DNA from: an uncultured Pelagibacteraceae bacterium | GTDB lineage: Bacteria > Pseudomonadota > Alphaproteobacteria > Pelagibacterales > Pelagibacteraceae | Reading direction: 5' to 3' | NCBI GenBank assembly: GCA_902524535.1 | Contig: CABZDR010000001.1 | Location: 485,001-549,000, forward strand | DNA length: 64,000 bases | In this document: piece after piece, positions 50,366 through 61,194 of the stretch | Position numbering within the stretch: the first letter of the stretch is position 1 | Layout: each line of letters opens with the position of its first letter | The notes under the pieces: model-generated | Database searches by the model: none | Seen by the model: the letters and a program-made list of their open reading frames with translations, nothing else | Told to the model about the DNA's origin: nothing | Translations under genes and position numbers: made by a program

Positions 50366-51548
50366 TTTGATTTAAGGCTTTTATACCAGGAAGTTCTTTT
50401 CCTTCAAGATATTCTAAAAACGCTCCACCAGCAGTTGAAACAAAGTTAAAACTTTGAATTATATTTAATTGGTTTATTAAAGATATAGTATCTCCTCCAC
50501 CTATTACAGAGTAGATTGAGTCTTTTTTATTTTTTTCTACAATTGCTTTTGCAATCTCGTGACTTCCATTCGCAAAATTTGGATTTTCAAAATAACCTGC
50601 TGGACCATTCCATAAAACTGTATTGCTTATTTTTATTACATTTTTTATTTTTTGAATTGTTTTTGGTCCAATATCTAAAATTAATTCATCGTTATCAATA
50701 TCACCTAGTTCTTTAACTTTTGAATTATCATTTATATTTTTTCCAACTAAAACATCCTCAGGAAGAATGATTTCACAAGAATGGTTTTCAGAGGTTTTAA
50801 AAATCTCTTTTATTGCTGGTTCACAATTAAACTCTTTAATTGATTTACCAATGTTGTGCCCTTTATAGTTTATAATATTGTTAGCCATTCCTCCGACAAT
50901 TATTATATTATTAAATTTTGGTATTAGATTTTTAATTATACCAATTTTTGTTAAAATTTTTGATCCTCCAATAATACAAGTAATCGGTTTTTTTATTTCT
51001 GTTGTAACTTTTTTAAGTGCATTAATTTCAGTTTCTAATTGCAGACCAGCATATGAGGGAAGAAATTCTGTAATTTTGCATACAGACGCATGTAATCTAT
51101 GAGAGCAAGAAAAAGCATCATTCACATATAAATCAGCAAAGCTCGCTAAATGTTTTGCAAAAGACCCATCATTTTTTTCCTCTTCTTTATAAAATCTTAT
51201 ATTTTCTAAAAAAACTATTTGATCTTGAGAACTTTTAAATAAATTTTCTTTTTTAAGTTGAAAAATATTATCAGTTAATAACCGAATTTTTTTCTTAAAC
51301 CTTTTTTCTAAATTTTCACAAATTGGTCTTAATGAAAAAATTTTATTTATTTCTCCTTTCGGCCTCCCAACATGTGAGATAATTATAATTTTTGATTTTT
51401 TTTTAATTAAGAATTCTACGACAGGTACAATTTTATCTATTCTAGTTTCATCAGTGATAAAGCCTTTATTTAATGGAACGTTTAAGTCCAGTCTTAGCAA
51501 AACCTTTTTTTCACTTAGATTTTCTTGGTCTTTTATATTATTCATCAA
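50358..51548 (-). CDS. pgk: Phosphoglycerate kinase
   Basis: KVLLRLDLNVPLNKG, HVGRPKG, ENIRFYKEE, GGSKILTKIG, WNGPAGYFE, IGGGDT. Confidence 0.96.
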   Translation of the reverse strand: MMNNIKDQENLSEKKVLLRLDLNVPLNKGFITDETRIDKIVPVVEFLIKKKSKIIIISHVGRPKGEINKIFSLRPICENLEKRFKKKIRLLTDNIFQLKKENLFKSSQDQIVFLENIRFYKEEEKNDGSFAKHLASFADLYVNDAFSCSHRLHASVCKITEFLPSYAGLQLETEINALKKVTTEIKKPITCIIGGSKILTKIGIIKNLIPKFNNIIIVGGMANNIINYKGHNIGKSIKEFNCEPAIKEIFKTSENHSCEIILPEDVLVGKNINDNSKVKELGDIDNDELILDIGPKTIQKIKNVIKISNTVLWNGPAGYFENPNFANGSHEIAKAIVEKNKKDSIYSVIGGGDTISLINQLNIIQSFNFVSTAGGAFLEYLEGKELPGIKALNQNV

Positions 51549-52546
51549 GAATTCTTGTGAATGTATTCAGCTATGTCACACATCCTATTTGAAAAACCCC
51601 ATTCATTATCATACCAGGCTGAAATTTTTCCCATATTATTTCCAACAACTTTAGTTAAGTTAGAGTCAATAATTGACGACGCTGGATTATGATTAAAATC
51701 AACTGACACAAGTTTTTCTTCAGTGATTTTAAGAATCTTATTTATTTTACTAAAGTTACGAAATGCTAAATTAATTTTTTCGACACTCAGATCTTTTTTT
51801 GTGCAAAAAACAAGTTCAATAATAGAAACATTTGGAGTAGGAACTCTCATCGCAATACCTTCTAATTTCCCCTTTAAAGATGGTATAATTTCACCGATTG
51901 TTTTTGATGCTCCAGTTGAAGTTGGTATAATAGATTGGCTTGCTGAACGTGCCCTTCTAGGGTCTTTATGAGAATTATCCAAAATTCTTTGATCAGTGGT
52001 AAAAGCATGGATCGTTGTCATAAAACCTTTTTCGATTCCAAAATTTTCATTTAAAACATAAGCTATTGGAGCAAGACAATTTGTTGTACATGAAGCTGCA
52101 GAAATTATTTTGTCATCTTTTTTTAATTCAGCCTCATTTACACCAATTACAATTGTCTTATCTGCTTTTTTACAGGGAGCTGAAACTATTACTTTTTTTG
52201 CTCCATTTTTTAAATGAGACTCTAACAGGTCTCTTGAATTAAATTTTCCTGTACATTCAAAAACATAATCAACATCAAATTTTTTCCAATTAATTTTCTT
52301 CAAATTTGTCTCTTGACTAAATGTTATTTTATTTTTGTTTATTATTAGATGTTTGTCATCGTAACCTATGTCTGCATTAAATTTTCCGTGTACTGAGTCA
52401 TATTTTAACAGAGCAGAACAGGCTTCCGCATTCGTTCTATTATTAATGTGTTTAATCTCTATTTTATTATTGTTATTTTCTACTATGGTTCGAATTATCA
52501 TTCTGCCAATTCTTCCCATTCCATTTATTCCAATTTTTATTTTCAT
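51545..52546 (-). CDS. gap: Glyceraldehyde-3-phosphate dehydrogenase
   Basis: [37 protein letters not shown]. Confidence 0.97.
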   Translation of the reverse strand: MKIKIGINGMGRIGRMIIRTIVENNNNKIEIKHINNRTNAEACSALLKYDSVHGKFNADIGYDDKHLIINKNKITFSQETNLKKINWKKFDVDYVFECTGKFNSRDLLESHLKNGAKKVIVSAPCKKADKTIVIGVNEAELKKDDKIISAASCTTNCLAPIAYVLNENFGIEKGFMTTIHAFTTDQRILDNSHKDPRRARSASQSIIPTSTGASKTIGEIIPSLKGKLEGIAMRVPTPNVSIIELVFCTKKDLSVEKINLAFRNFSKINKILKITEEKLVSVDFNHNPASSIIDSNLTKVVGNNMGKISAWYDNEWGFSNRMCDIAEYIHKNS

Positions 52547-54486
52547 AGTCTATTTTTAATTCTCGTAACTATTTTATCAGTATCCAAGCCGAAGTGATTA
52601 TAAATTTCTCTGTATGGTGCACTTTTTCCAAAATTGTTAATTCCAAAATTTAATCCTTTAGTGCCTGTGTACTTTTTCCAATAATTTGTTTCAGAAGCCT
52701 CTATTGAAACAATTAATTCAGTTTCATTTAATATTTTATTTTTATATTCTTTACTTTGTTGATCAAATAATTCCTGACAAGGCATTGATATTATTTTGGA
52801 GTAAATACTCTCTGTGGCCAATTTATGACCCACATCTCTCGCTAAAATAGTCTCCGATCCGGTTGCTAGAATTGTGACACTTATATTTTCTCCGGTTCTC
52901 AAAATTTCATAAGCACCAGTAGAGGATAGATTTTTAGGTGAATTTTTAAGCCTCACAGGATTAATACTTTGTCTAGTTAAAGCAATCACACTTGGTGTGT
53001 CTTGGCTTTCAAGTGCTAATTGCCAGCATTCAAAAGTTTCAATAGTATCTGCGGGTCTGAAAACATTTAAATTCGGAATTGATCTTAAACTTGTCAATTG
53101 CTCAATTGGTTGATGAGTTGGACCATCTTCACCTAATCCAATAGAGTCATGAGTAAACACGTAAATTACCCTTTGTTTCATCATAGCCGCTAGCCTTATA
53201 GATGGTTTACAATAATCACTGAATATCAAAAATGTACCCCCATATGGAATTAAATTACTATGTAACGCAATACCATTCATTATTCCACACATCGCGTGCT
53301 CTCTAACTCCATAATGAATATAGTTTCCAGAAAAATTATTAGGTTTAATAATTTTATGATCTTTGGTTTTTGTATTGTTTGATCCAGCCAAGTCAGCTGA
53401 ACCACCAATTACATTTGGAAGTTTTGTTAAAATATTTAAAAACATTTCAGATGATTTCCTTGTTGCGATAGGCTTTGAATCTTTTAAATAATCTTTCGTT
53501 ATTTTTTCAATTGAATTTTTTAATGAGTTTGTGTCTTTGAAATTAGATAAAACTTTTTTATATTTAATTTCATGCTTTTTTGCTTTTTTCGACGATTTTT
53601 CTCCAATTTTTTTCCATTCACCCAATAATTCAATAGGGATCTTGAAAGGCTCAAAATTCCACTTAAGTTTTTTTCTAACTAGTTTGATTTCATTTTCGCC
53701 CAAAGGACTTCCATGTACTGAAGCCTTTCCACTTTTATTTGGTGAACCATAGCCAATTTTAGTTTTACAAGAAATTATAATTGGCTTGGTGGATTTTTGA
53801 GCTTTCTTTAATGCAATTGAAATTTCTCTATAATTATGACCATTAACTTTTAAATAATTCCAACCATAACTTTTAAATCTTTTTTCATGATTATCAGAAA
53901 CTGCTAAATTAGTTGGGCCGTCAATGGATATAGAATTATCATCAAATAAAAGAATAAGATTTTTTAATTTTAAATGGCCTGCTAAACTAAAAGTTTCATG
54001 ACTTATTCCCTCCATTAAGCATCCATCACCAGCTAATACATATGTTTTATGATTAATTATCTTTTTTCCAAATTTTTTTTTTAAAATTTCTTCTGATATT
54101 GCAAAACCAACAGCATTAGATATTCCTTGCCCAAGTGGACCAGTCGTAGTCTCTATCCCGGTATTCGGGTGATATTCTGGATGACCAGCACAAATACAAT
54201 CTAGCTGTCTAAAATTTTTAATATCATTTAAAGAAACACTTTTATATCCAGTTAAATATAAGAGACTATAAAGTAGCATAGATCCATGACCTGCAGAAAG
54301 TACGAATCGGTCTCTATTAATCCAATCAGGATTTTTTGGATTAAAATTTAAAAAATCTTTGAACAAAACTGTCGCTACATCCGCCATACCCATAGGCATT
54401 CCTGGGTGTCCAGAATTAGCTTTTTGAACAGCATCGATTGACAAAAATCTAATGCAATTAGCTAAATCTCTATATAGTTTGCTCAA
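52543..54486 (-). CDS. tkt: Transketolase
   Basis: [57 protein letters not shown]. Confidence 0.97.
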   Translation of the reverse strand: MSKLYRDLANCIRFLSIDAVQKANSGHPGMPMGMADVATVLFKDFLNFNPKNPDWINRDRFVLSAGHGSMLLYSLLYLTGYKSVSLNDIKNFRQLDCICAGHPEYHPNTGIETTTGPLGQGISNAVGFAISEEILKKKFGKKIINHKTYVLAGDGCLMEGISHETFSLAGHLKLKNLILLFDDNSISIDGPTNLAVSDNHEKRFKSYGWNYLKVNGHNYREISIALKKAQKSTKPIIISCKTKIGYGSPNKSGKASVHGSPLGENEIKLVRKKLKWNFEPFKIPIELLGEWKKIGEKSSKKAKKHEIKYKKVLSNFKDTNSLKNSIEKITKDYLKDSKPIATRKSSEMFLNILTKLPNVIGGSADLAGSNNTKTKDHKIIKPNNFSGNYIHYGVREHAMCGIMNGIALHSNLIPYGGTFLIFSDYCKPSIRLAAMMKQRVIYVFTHDSIGLGEDGPTHQPIEQLTSLRSIPNLNVFRPADTIETFECWQLALESQDTPSVIALTRQSINPVRLKNSPKNLSSTGAYEILRTGENISVTILATGSETILARDVGHKLATESIYSKIISMPCQELFDQQSKEYKNKILNETELIVSIEASETNYWKKYTGTKGLNFGINNFGKSAPYREIYNHFGLDTDKIVTRIKNRL

Positions 54487-54540
54487 AAATTATCCTGTCT
54501 AGACTAAGAAGATTCTATTTAATAATATGATTATATATAT

Positions 54541-54864
54541 ATGAATTCTGTAAACGAAAAAGAAAAAAGATTAACTTTAGCGTTAACAAAATTAAAAAAT
54601 TTGAATTTCAAAAATTCGAATGTAAAAAAAAACATAGAAAATTTAGACGAACAGAAAAATCAATTAGAAATTGAAAAACAGGAATTAGAGGAAAAATACA
54701 AAAGATTACTTGATGACTATAATAGTTTAAGCGATAAACTAAGCAAAATTCAAGACCAAGAAAAAAATGAGATAAAAAAACAAGAGCAATTTTCTCAAAA
54801 GATTGATGAATTAAACCAAGAAACAGATAATTTATTAAATGAATTTGATAAATGGCAAACGTAA
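54541..54864 (+). CDS. Short coiled-coil protein, hypothetical
   Basis: 107 aa, heptad-like Leu/Glu/Lys-rich sequence; overlaps zapA start by 13 nt. Confidence 0.6.
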   Translation: MNSVNEKEKRLTLALTKLKNLNFKNSNVKKNIENLDEQKNQLEIEKQELEEKYKRLLDDYNSLSDKLSKIQDQEKNEIKKQEQFSQKIDELNQETDNLLNEFDKWQT

Positions 54865-55298
54865 GTATTAAATTTAACGGAAAAGAGTTTTTATTGTCTT
54901 GCGATGATGGTCAAGAGGAACATCTTGAGGAATTATTAATCCAAATTAATCAAAAATTTAACCAACTTAAAAATGATCTGGGAAGTCTTGGAGAAAACAA
55001 GCTTTTGTTAATTACGGCAGTGAAAGTAATGGATGAATATCATGAGACTAAAAAAAAAGTTGAACAAAAAAAAAATGAATTAAAAAATCTTTCAGATAAA
55101 TTTAAAGAATTGAAAACATTAATTTATGAATATAGAGATAAAAAAGAGGAAGAAATTAGAGAAATAAATAAAAATCATAATAAACTAAAAAATGAAATTG
55201 ATTTAAATCAAAAAAAATATGAAAAATTAATAGATGAAGCTGCTAACGAAATATCAAGTTTTGTTGAAAAAGCAGGTCTAGAGGATTTATCAAAATAA
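54852..55298 (+). CDS. zapA: Cell division protein ZapA-like
   Basis: ANVSIKFNGKEFLLSCDDGQEEHLEELLIQINQKFNQLK...LLITAVKVMDEY. Confidence 0.85.
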   Translation: MANVSIKFNGKEFLLSCDDGQEEHLEELLIQINQKFNQLKNDLGSLGENKLLLITAVKVMDEYHETKKKVEQKKNELKNLSDKFKELKTLIYEYRDKKEEEIREINKNHNKLKNEIDLNQKKYEKLIDEAANEISSFVEKAGLEDLSK

Positions 55299-55304
55299 TT
55301 TCCT

Positions 55305-55853
55305 GTGAATAAATCAGAAATTAGAAAAAAAATATTAAAGATTAGAAAAGTAAATAATCATAAAAACCAAAAAATTGATTTTAAAAATCTATTAAAAATT
55401 ATTAAAAACTCAAAAATAACTGGCAAAGTGATAGGAGGGTATTACCCGTATAATTACGAAATTGACGACATAGAAATTTTAAAAAAACTAGAAAAATTTA
55501 ATTATCATTTATCACTACCAAAGATTAGAAAAGATTACCAAATGGATTTTTTTCAGTGGTCAACAAAAGATCCATTAGAAATAAATAAATTTGGTATACC
55601 TGAACCTCTTTCAGATTCTATTCAATTACCAAATATCTTATTAGTGCCTTTAGTTGCTTTTGATAAAAATCGAAATAGAATTGGTTACGGCGGAGGATTT
55701 TACGATAGATATATTAAAAAATTAAAAAAAAAAAAGAAGATTTTAACAATAGGCTTAGCTTATTCATTTCAAAAAGTTAAAAAAATACCGATTACTAAAA
55801 ATGATATTCAGTTAGACTTTATTGTAACAAACACCGTAAAAGGCAAAAATTAA
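55305..55853 (+). CDS. 5-formyltetrahydrofolate cyclo-ligase
   Basis: NILLVPLVAFDKNRNRIGYGGGFYDRYI; GLAYSFQ; GTG start. Confidence 0.9.
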   Translation: MNKSEIRKKILKIRKVNNHKNQKIDFKNLLKIIKNSKITGKVIGGYYPYNYEIDDIEILKKLEKFNYHLSLPKIRKDYQMDFFQWSTKDPLEINKFGIPEPLSDSIQLPNILLVPLVAFDKNRNRIGYGGGFYDRYIKKLKKKKKILTIGLAYSFQKVKKIPITKNDIQLDFIVTNTVKGKN

Positions 55854-56659
55854 TGAGAATATTATTTTTAGGTGATGTAGTTGGAATTTCTGGCTGTTCT
55901 AAGATTACGAATAATCTTCTCGAGCAAATCAAAATTAATAAAATTGATTTCGTAATAGTGAACGGTGAAAATGCTGCAGAAGCTGGAGTAGGTCTAACAA
56001 AAGAAATATGCGAAGATTTTTTTAATTGTGGAGTTAATGTAATTACAACTGGAAATCATGTATGGGATCAGAAAGAAATAATGAATTACATTGATAAAGA
56101 AAATAGATTGCTAAGGCCAAAAAACTTATTTGAACCTGCACCTGGATCAGGATTTGAAATTTTCAATATTCAAAATGATGTTAAAATAGGTGTCCTTAAT
56201 TTAATGGGAAACGTTTTTATGAAAAAATGTGATGATGTTTTCGAAACCTCAAAAAAATTTTTAGAAAAGTTTAAATTAAAAGAAGACTATGATTTACTTG
56301 TCGTTGATTTTCATGGAGAAATTACAAGTGAAAAAAATGCGATTGGCCACTTTTTTGATGGTAAAGCTACTCTAGTAATTGGAACTCATACTCATATACC
56401 AACTAATGATGCGAGAGTATTAAAAAATGGAACTGCATTTCAAACAGATGCAGGAATGTGTGGCGATTATGATTCAGTAATAGGAATGAATAAGCATAAT
56501 TCATTGAACAAATTTATGAAAAAAGACTCAATTAAACATTTTCCAGCTAAAGGTGATGCCACTTTAAGTGGCGTAATCGTAGATTGTGATTTAGAATCTG
56601 GACTTGCTTCAAAAATAAAAAGTTACATTTATGGAGATTTAATTAATAGCAAAATATAA
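55853..56659 (+). CDS. YmdB-like metallophosphoesterase
   Basis: RILFLGDVVGISG, VNGENAAEAGVGLT, TTGNHVWDQKEI, VDFHGEITSEKNA, GTHTHIPT. Confidence 0.9.
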   Translation: MRILFLGDVVGISGCSKITNNLLEQIKINKIDFVIVNGENAAEAGVGLTKEICEDFFNCGVNVITTGNHVWDQKEIMNYIDKENRLLRPKNLFEPAPGSGFEIFNIQNDVKIGVLNLMGNVFMKKCDDVFETSKKFLEKFKLKEDYDLLVVDFHGEITSEKNAIGHFFDGKATLVIGTHTHIPTNDARVLKNGTAFQTDAGMCGDYDSVIGMNKHNSLNKFMKKDSIKHFPAKGDATLSGVIVDCDLESGLASKIKSYIYGDLINSKI

Positions 56660-56662
56660 TTT

Positions 56663-57385
56663 ATGGCAGGGCATTCACATTGGGCGGGTATTAAACATAA
56701 AAAAAGTAAAGCTGACAAACAAAGGTCGAAAATTTTTTCAAAATTATCCAAAGAAATCACTGTAGCCGCAAAGCTTGGGGATAAAGATCCAAGCATGAAT
56801 CCAAGATTAAGATCTGCAATACAGGCAGCAAGATCTGCCAACATGCCTAAAGACAACATTGAGAGAGCTATAGATAAATCATCATTAAACACAGAATTGA
56901 ATTTTGAAAGTTTAAGATATGAGGGTTTTGGACCAGAGAAAATTGCAGTTATCGTTGAAACTCTTACTGATAACAAAAATAGAACTGCATCAAATATAAG
57001 AACTATTTTTCAGAAAGCAGGTGGCAGTCTTGGTACCCAAGGATCTGCCTCTCATAATTTTACTCAGCTGGGTATAATTAAAATAGATAGAAAAGAAATT
57101 TCAGAGGAACGTATTTTTGAAATAGCTATAGATGCTGGAGCAAATGAATGTAAATCAATCTCTGATTTTCATGAAATTCAATGTTCAATTAGTGACATTT
57201 ACAATGTAAAAAAAGAATTAGAAAAAGAAATTACAAACTTTATATCCACAGAAATAGCTTGGATCCCTTTGAATAAGATTAAGCTTCCTAAAGAAAAAAA
57301 TGAAGATCTAAATAATTTTTTTATGTCATTAGAGGAGGATGATGATGTACAAAATGTTTATTCAAATGTAGAATTTAGGAATTAA
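56663..57385 (+). CDS. YebC/PmpR family transcription/translation regulator
   Basis: MAGHSHWAGIKHKKSKADKQRSKIFSKLSKEI; NMPKDNIERAI. Confidence 0.95.
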   Translation: MAGHSHWAGIKHKKSKADKQRSKIFSKLSKEITVAAKLGDKDPSMNPRLRSAIQAARSANMPKDNIERAIDKSSLNTELNFESLRYEGFGPEKIAVIVETLTDNKNRTASNIRTIFQKAGGSLGTQGSASHNFTQLGIIKIDRKEISEERIFEIAIDAGANECKSISDFHEIQCSISDIYNVKKELEKEITNFISTEIAWIPLNKIKLPKEKNEDLNNFFMSLEEDDDVQNVYSNVEFRN

Positions 57386-57388
57386 GTT

Positions 57389-57883
57389 ATGCTGATTATA
57401 GGAATAGATCCTGGTATTTCTGGTTCAATTTGTTTTTTTGAGGATGGTAAAATTATTGATGTAGTAGAAATGCCAACAATGATAGATGGAAAAAAAAGTA
57501 AAAGACAGGTCAATGGTTCACAGATATACAATGAAATATCGAAAAGAATAAGTAAATTTGAAAATCATAAAATCAGAGTTGTAATTGAACAAGTATCAGC
57601 AATGCCAGGCCAGGGTGTTACAAGCATGTTTAATTTCGGTCAATCCTTTGGAATCCTAAAAGGCATTTGTTCTTCAATGCAATTGCCAATGTATTTTGTA
57701 AGACCAACTAAATGGAAAAAATATTTTAACTTAATAAATTCTCAAAAAGATGCTAGTAGAACTAAGGCTATTGAGATATTTCCTTATTTTTCTCAACAAT
57801 TATCAAAAAAAAAGGACTGTAATAAAGCCGATGCTATTTTAATTTCAAGTTTTTATTATGAAACTTACAAAAAAGACGATTAA
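57389..57883 (+). CDS. ruvC: RuvC-like Holliday junction resolvase (divergent)
   Basis: LIIGIDPGISGSICFF, VVIEQVSAMPGQGVTSMFNFGQSFG, NKADAILIS. Confidence 0.8.
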   Translation: MLIIGIDPGISGSICFFEDGKIIDVVEMPTMIDGKKSKRQVNGSQIYNEISKRISKFENHKIRVVIEQVSAMPGQGVTSMFNFGQSFGILKGICSSMQLPMYFVRPTKWKKYFNLINSQKDASRTKAIEIFPYFSQQLSKKKDCNKADAILISSFYYETYKKDD

Positions 57884-57935
57884 TAGTTTAGAAATAAAGT
57901 CAAAATCATGACACATTTAAGTGTGAGAAGTCATC

Positions 57936-58610
57936 ATGGAAGCAGATATTTCTACCCAAGCAGTTGGCTTAGCGTCAAGCGCTGATTTTTCTTTAATAAA
58001 TTTATTTATAAGAGCAGACATCATTGTAAAATCTGTAATAGTTCTTTTAATTGTTTGTTCAATATACTCATGGGCTGTAATAATTGAAAAATTAAGACTG
58101 TTTAAAAAAATAAATCAATCCTCTGAAGAATTTGAAAAAAAATTCTGGAATTCTAAATCTGCAGAGTCAATGTATAATAGTTTACCAGCAAACCCTGAGG
58201 ATCCAATGGCATTAGTTTTTAAAGATGCGATGCAAAATTTACTTAAAAGAAAATCAAAAACAGATTTAAATTCAAGAATGACAACTATGCTTGAAACTGG
58301 AATAGAAAAACAAATGTCAAAAATTAGTAAAGGTTTTACATTTTTGGCGACTGTAGGTTCAACAGCACCTTTTATTGGATTGTTTGGAACAGTTTGGGGT
58401 ATCATGAACTCATTTCAGTCAATTGCAATTTCAAGAAATACTAGTTTAGCAATTGTTGCTCCTGGTATTGCGGAGGCACTTTTTGCAACTGCTCTTGGAT
58501 TATTGGCCGCGATACCTGCTGTTATTGCCTACAACAAGTTTAATTATGATTCTATAAAATATTCCCAAAAGTTAGAAAATTTTTCTAAACGATTTTTAAC
58601 AATAATTTAA
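57936..58610 (+). CDS. tolQ: TolQ/ExbB-family proton channel
   Basis: FLATVGSTAPFIGLFGTVWGIMNSF; AEALFATALGLLAAIPAV. Confidence 0.94.
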   Translation: MEADISTQAVGLASSADFSLINLFIRADIIVKSVIVLLIVCSIYSWAVIIEKLRLFKKINQSSEEFEKKFWNSKSAESMYNSLPANPEDPMALVFKDAMQNLLKRKSKTDLNSRMTTMLETGIEKQMSKISKGFTFLATVGSTAPFIGLFGTVWGIMNSFQSIAISRNTSLAIVAPGIAEALFATALGLLAAIPAVIAYNKFNYDSIKYSQKLENFSKRFLTII

Positions 58611-58612
58611 AG

Positions 58613-59029
58613 ATGTCTTTTAAATTTAATCGTTCAACAAAAGAGCCAATGAGTGAAATAAATGTTACACCCTTCGTAGATGTAATGTTAGTACTCCTAA
58701 TTATTTTTATGGTTACTGCTCCTTTATTAACCGTTGGAGTTCAAGTTGATTTACCAGAAAGTTCTGCTGACTCACTCCCGGAGGAAAATGAACCTCTTAC
58801 TTTAACCATAAATTCCAAAGGGGAAATATTTATTCAAGAATCTAAAGTTGAATATGAAAAAATAATTGCAAAGGTTTTGGCTGTTTCAAAAAATAGAACA
58901 GACACAAGAATTTATGTAAGAGGTGATAAAACTATAAATTATGGACGGGTACTTGAAATTATGGGTCTTTTATCTGGATCTGGTTTTACGAAAGTAGCAC
59001 TTATTTCTGAACCATATAAAGAGAGGTAA
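58613..59029 (+). CDS. tolR: TolR/ExbD-family protein
   Basis: MSEINVTPFVDVMLVLLIIFMVTAPLL. Confidence 0.94.
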   Translation: MSFKFNRSTKEPMSEINVTPFVDVMLVLLIIFMVTAPLLTVGVQVDLPESSADSLPEENEPLTLTINSKGEIFIQESKVEYEKIIAKVLAVSKNRTDTRIYVRGDKTINYGRVLEIMGLLSGSGFTKVALISEPYKER

Positions 59030-59035
59030 GTTAAA

Positions 59036-59845
59036 TTGAGCAGAAGTATAATTATATCTTCAGTTTTACATTTAATATTAATTTTAATTACGGCTATGAG
59101 TTTACCTTTTTTAGCAAAAAAACCTATAAACTTACCTCCAATAGTTTCAGTTGAGTTAATACAAATATCAGAAAAAACAAACATACCTTTTGCGCCAAAA
59201 GCAAAAAAAATAATTGAAAAAATCAAAGAAAAAGAGGAAAAGTTAGTTTCTGAGCAGGCACCACCAAAAAAAGTTAAAAAAATAAAACCTGACTCAATTC
59301 CAATGCCAGATGAGAATATTGAGAAAATCAAAAAAGTTGAGGAGGACAAGCAAAACCCAGAAAAAATTGACAACGAAGTAAAACAAGTTTCAGAATTTGA
59401 AAAAAAAGAATTATTTGACCCTAATAATATTGCGGCACTGATTGATAAATCAAAAGTTGAAAGTGCTGAGACACTAAAAAAAACGGATAAGATTAGTCAA
59501 GATCAGGATAGGAATATCGAAAATGCTGGCCTGAGTTTAAGTGAGGAGGATGCACTTAAAGCTCAGATTTTTGGATGTTGGAGTATACCTTTAGGTTTGC
59601 CTTACAATGAAAACTTATTAGTCAGAATTAAATTACAATTAAAACCAGATGGCAGTGTTATAAGTTCAGAGATTTTAGATCACGCCAGGATGAATAAGCC
59701 AGGACAGGGATTTTATAAGGTCTTAGCCGAAAGCGCTTTAAGGGCAATAAAACTCTGCCAGCCTCTAAGAGTCCCATCAACAGGATATGAGAGGTGGAAA
59801 GATTTACAATTAAATTTTGATGCAAGAGAGATGTTAGAGGGATAA
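59036..59845 (+). CDS. tolA: TolA-like protein with TonB-type C-terminus
   Basis: N-terminal TM, Lys/Glu/Pro-rich middle, C-terminal domain (KLQLKPDGSVISSEI...ALRAIKLCQPLRVP); position between tolR and tolB; TTG start. Confidence 0.8.
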   Translation: MSRSIIISSVLHLILILITAMSLPFLAKKPINLPPIVSVELIQISEKTNIPFAPKAKKIIEKIKEKEEKLVSEQAPPKKVKKIKPDSIPMPDENIEKIKKVEEDKQNPEKIDNEVKQVSEFEKKELFDPNNIAALIDKSKVESAETLKKTDKISQDQDRNIENAGLSLSEEDALKAQIFGCWSIPLGLPYNENLLVRIKLQLKPDGSVISSEILDHARMNKPGQGFYKVLAESALRAIKLCQPLRVPSTGYERWKDLQLNFDAREMLEG

Positions 59846-59853
59846 AATAAATT

Positions 59854-61194
59854 ATGATAAAAAAAATAACTCTTTTTATTTTTATTCTTTTCCCCTTAAA
59901 TGCATGGGGTTTGATCAAAGTTGATATTACAAGGGGTAATTTAGATCCCCTGCCATTAGCAGTTTCGCCATTAGCAATAGACAATGATTCAAGAACTAAA
60001 TTTCAAAAAATTCTTAATAAAAAAGATATTGGGTCTGAAATATCTAAAATTGTGGAAAAAAATCTTAAGACCTCTGGGCTATTCAACCCATTAGATAGGG
60101 AGGCTTTTCTTCAGAAACCAGACATTGCAAATTTGAAACCGAGATTTGAGGATTGGAAATTAATTAAGGCTCAAGCATTAATTACTGGTAAAGTTAATTT
60201 TATTGATGAAAAATTAAGAGTTGAATTTAGATTGTGGGATATCTTAGCAGGAAGAGAGATGATGGCACTAGCTTTCACAACAGTGCCCACAAATTGGAGA
60301 AGAGTTGGCCATATAATTTCTGATAAGGTTTATGAAAGATTAACAGGAGAAAAAGGTTATTTTGATACAAGGATTATTTATGTAGCTGAAGAGGGACCAA
60401 AAACTCAAAGAGTAAAAAAATTAGCAGTTATGGATCAAGATGGTTTTAATAATAAATTTTTAACTCTTGGAAACGAGTTGGTGCTAACACCACGATTTAA
60501 TAAAACAAGCCAAATGGTGACCTATCTCTCTTATTTTAGAAACCTACCAAGAGTTTATTTACTTGATATAGAGACAGGCACTCAAGAAGTAGTAGGTGAT
60601 TTTCCAGGCATGACTTTTGCTCCAAGATTTTCTCCAGATGGGAAAAAAATTATTATGAGTTTTGCCAAAGATGGTAACTCAGACATTTTTACTATGGACT
60701 TAGAGAGTAGAGTAGTCGACCGTATCACAAATCATCCATCAATTGATACTTCACCTTCTTATTCTCCTGATGGAAAATTTATCTCTTTCAATTCAGATAG
60801 AAGTGGTTATCAACAAATATATGTCATGGAAAGTAATGGAAAAAATGTAAAAAGAATTTCCTTTGGAAAGGGACTTTATGGAACTCCCGTTTGGTCTCCA
60901 AGAGGTGATTTAATTGCTTTTACAAAATTACATAAAGGTAAATTTTATATTGGTGTTATGAGAACTGATGGATCAGGTGAGAGATTGCTAACAGAAAACT
61001 TTTATCAAGAAGCACCATCATGGTCGCCAAATGGTAGAGTTTTAATTTTCTATAGAGAAACAAAAACTGATGATAAAGGAAAGGGCTTCTCAGCTAAATT
61101 ATGGTCTATAGACCTCACAGGCTACAATGAGCGTGAAGTCAAGACGCCTACAGATGCTTCAGACCCATCTTGGTCATCTTTATTAAGCAATTAG
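59854..61194 (+). CDS. tolB: TolB beta-propeller periplasmic protein
   Basis: PRFSPDGKKIIMSFAKDGNSDIFTMDL...PSYSPDGKFISFNSDRSG repeats. Confidence 0.95.
   Translation: MIKKITLFIFILFPLNAWGLIKVDITRGNLDPLPLAVSPLAIDNDSRTKFQKILNKKDIGSEISKIVEKNLKTSGLFNPLDREAFLQKPDIANLKPRFEDWKLIKAQALITGKVNFIDEKLRVEFRLWDILAGREMMALAFTTVPTNWRRVGHIISDKVYERLTGEKGYFDTRIIYVAEEGPKTQRVKKLAVMDQDGFNNKFLTLGNELVLTPRFNKTSQMVTYLSYFRNLPRVYLLDIETGTQEVVGDFPGMTFAPRFSPDGKKIIMSFAKDGNSDIFTMDLESRVVDRITNHPSIDTSPSYSPDGKFISFNSDRSGYQQIYVMESNGKNVKRISFGKGLYGTPVWSPRGDLIAFTKLHKGKFYIGVMRTDGSGERLLTENFYQEAPSWSPNGRVLIFYRETKTDDKGKGFSAKLWSIDLTGYNEREVKTPTDASDPSWSSLLSN

Noticed and set aside
55299-55304. Possible 6S RNA (ssrS) site between zapA and the 5-FTHF cyclo-ligase gene
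   Set aside because: The gap is only 6 nt, so no 6S RNA can be at this usual location.
58939-59373. Minus-strand 144-aa ORF over tolR/tolA
   Set aside because: Antisense to conserved Tol genes; Phe/Ile/Ser-rich translation typical of a shadow ORF in AT-rich DNA.
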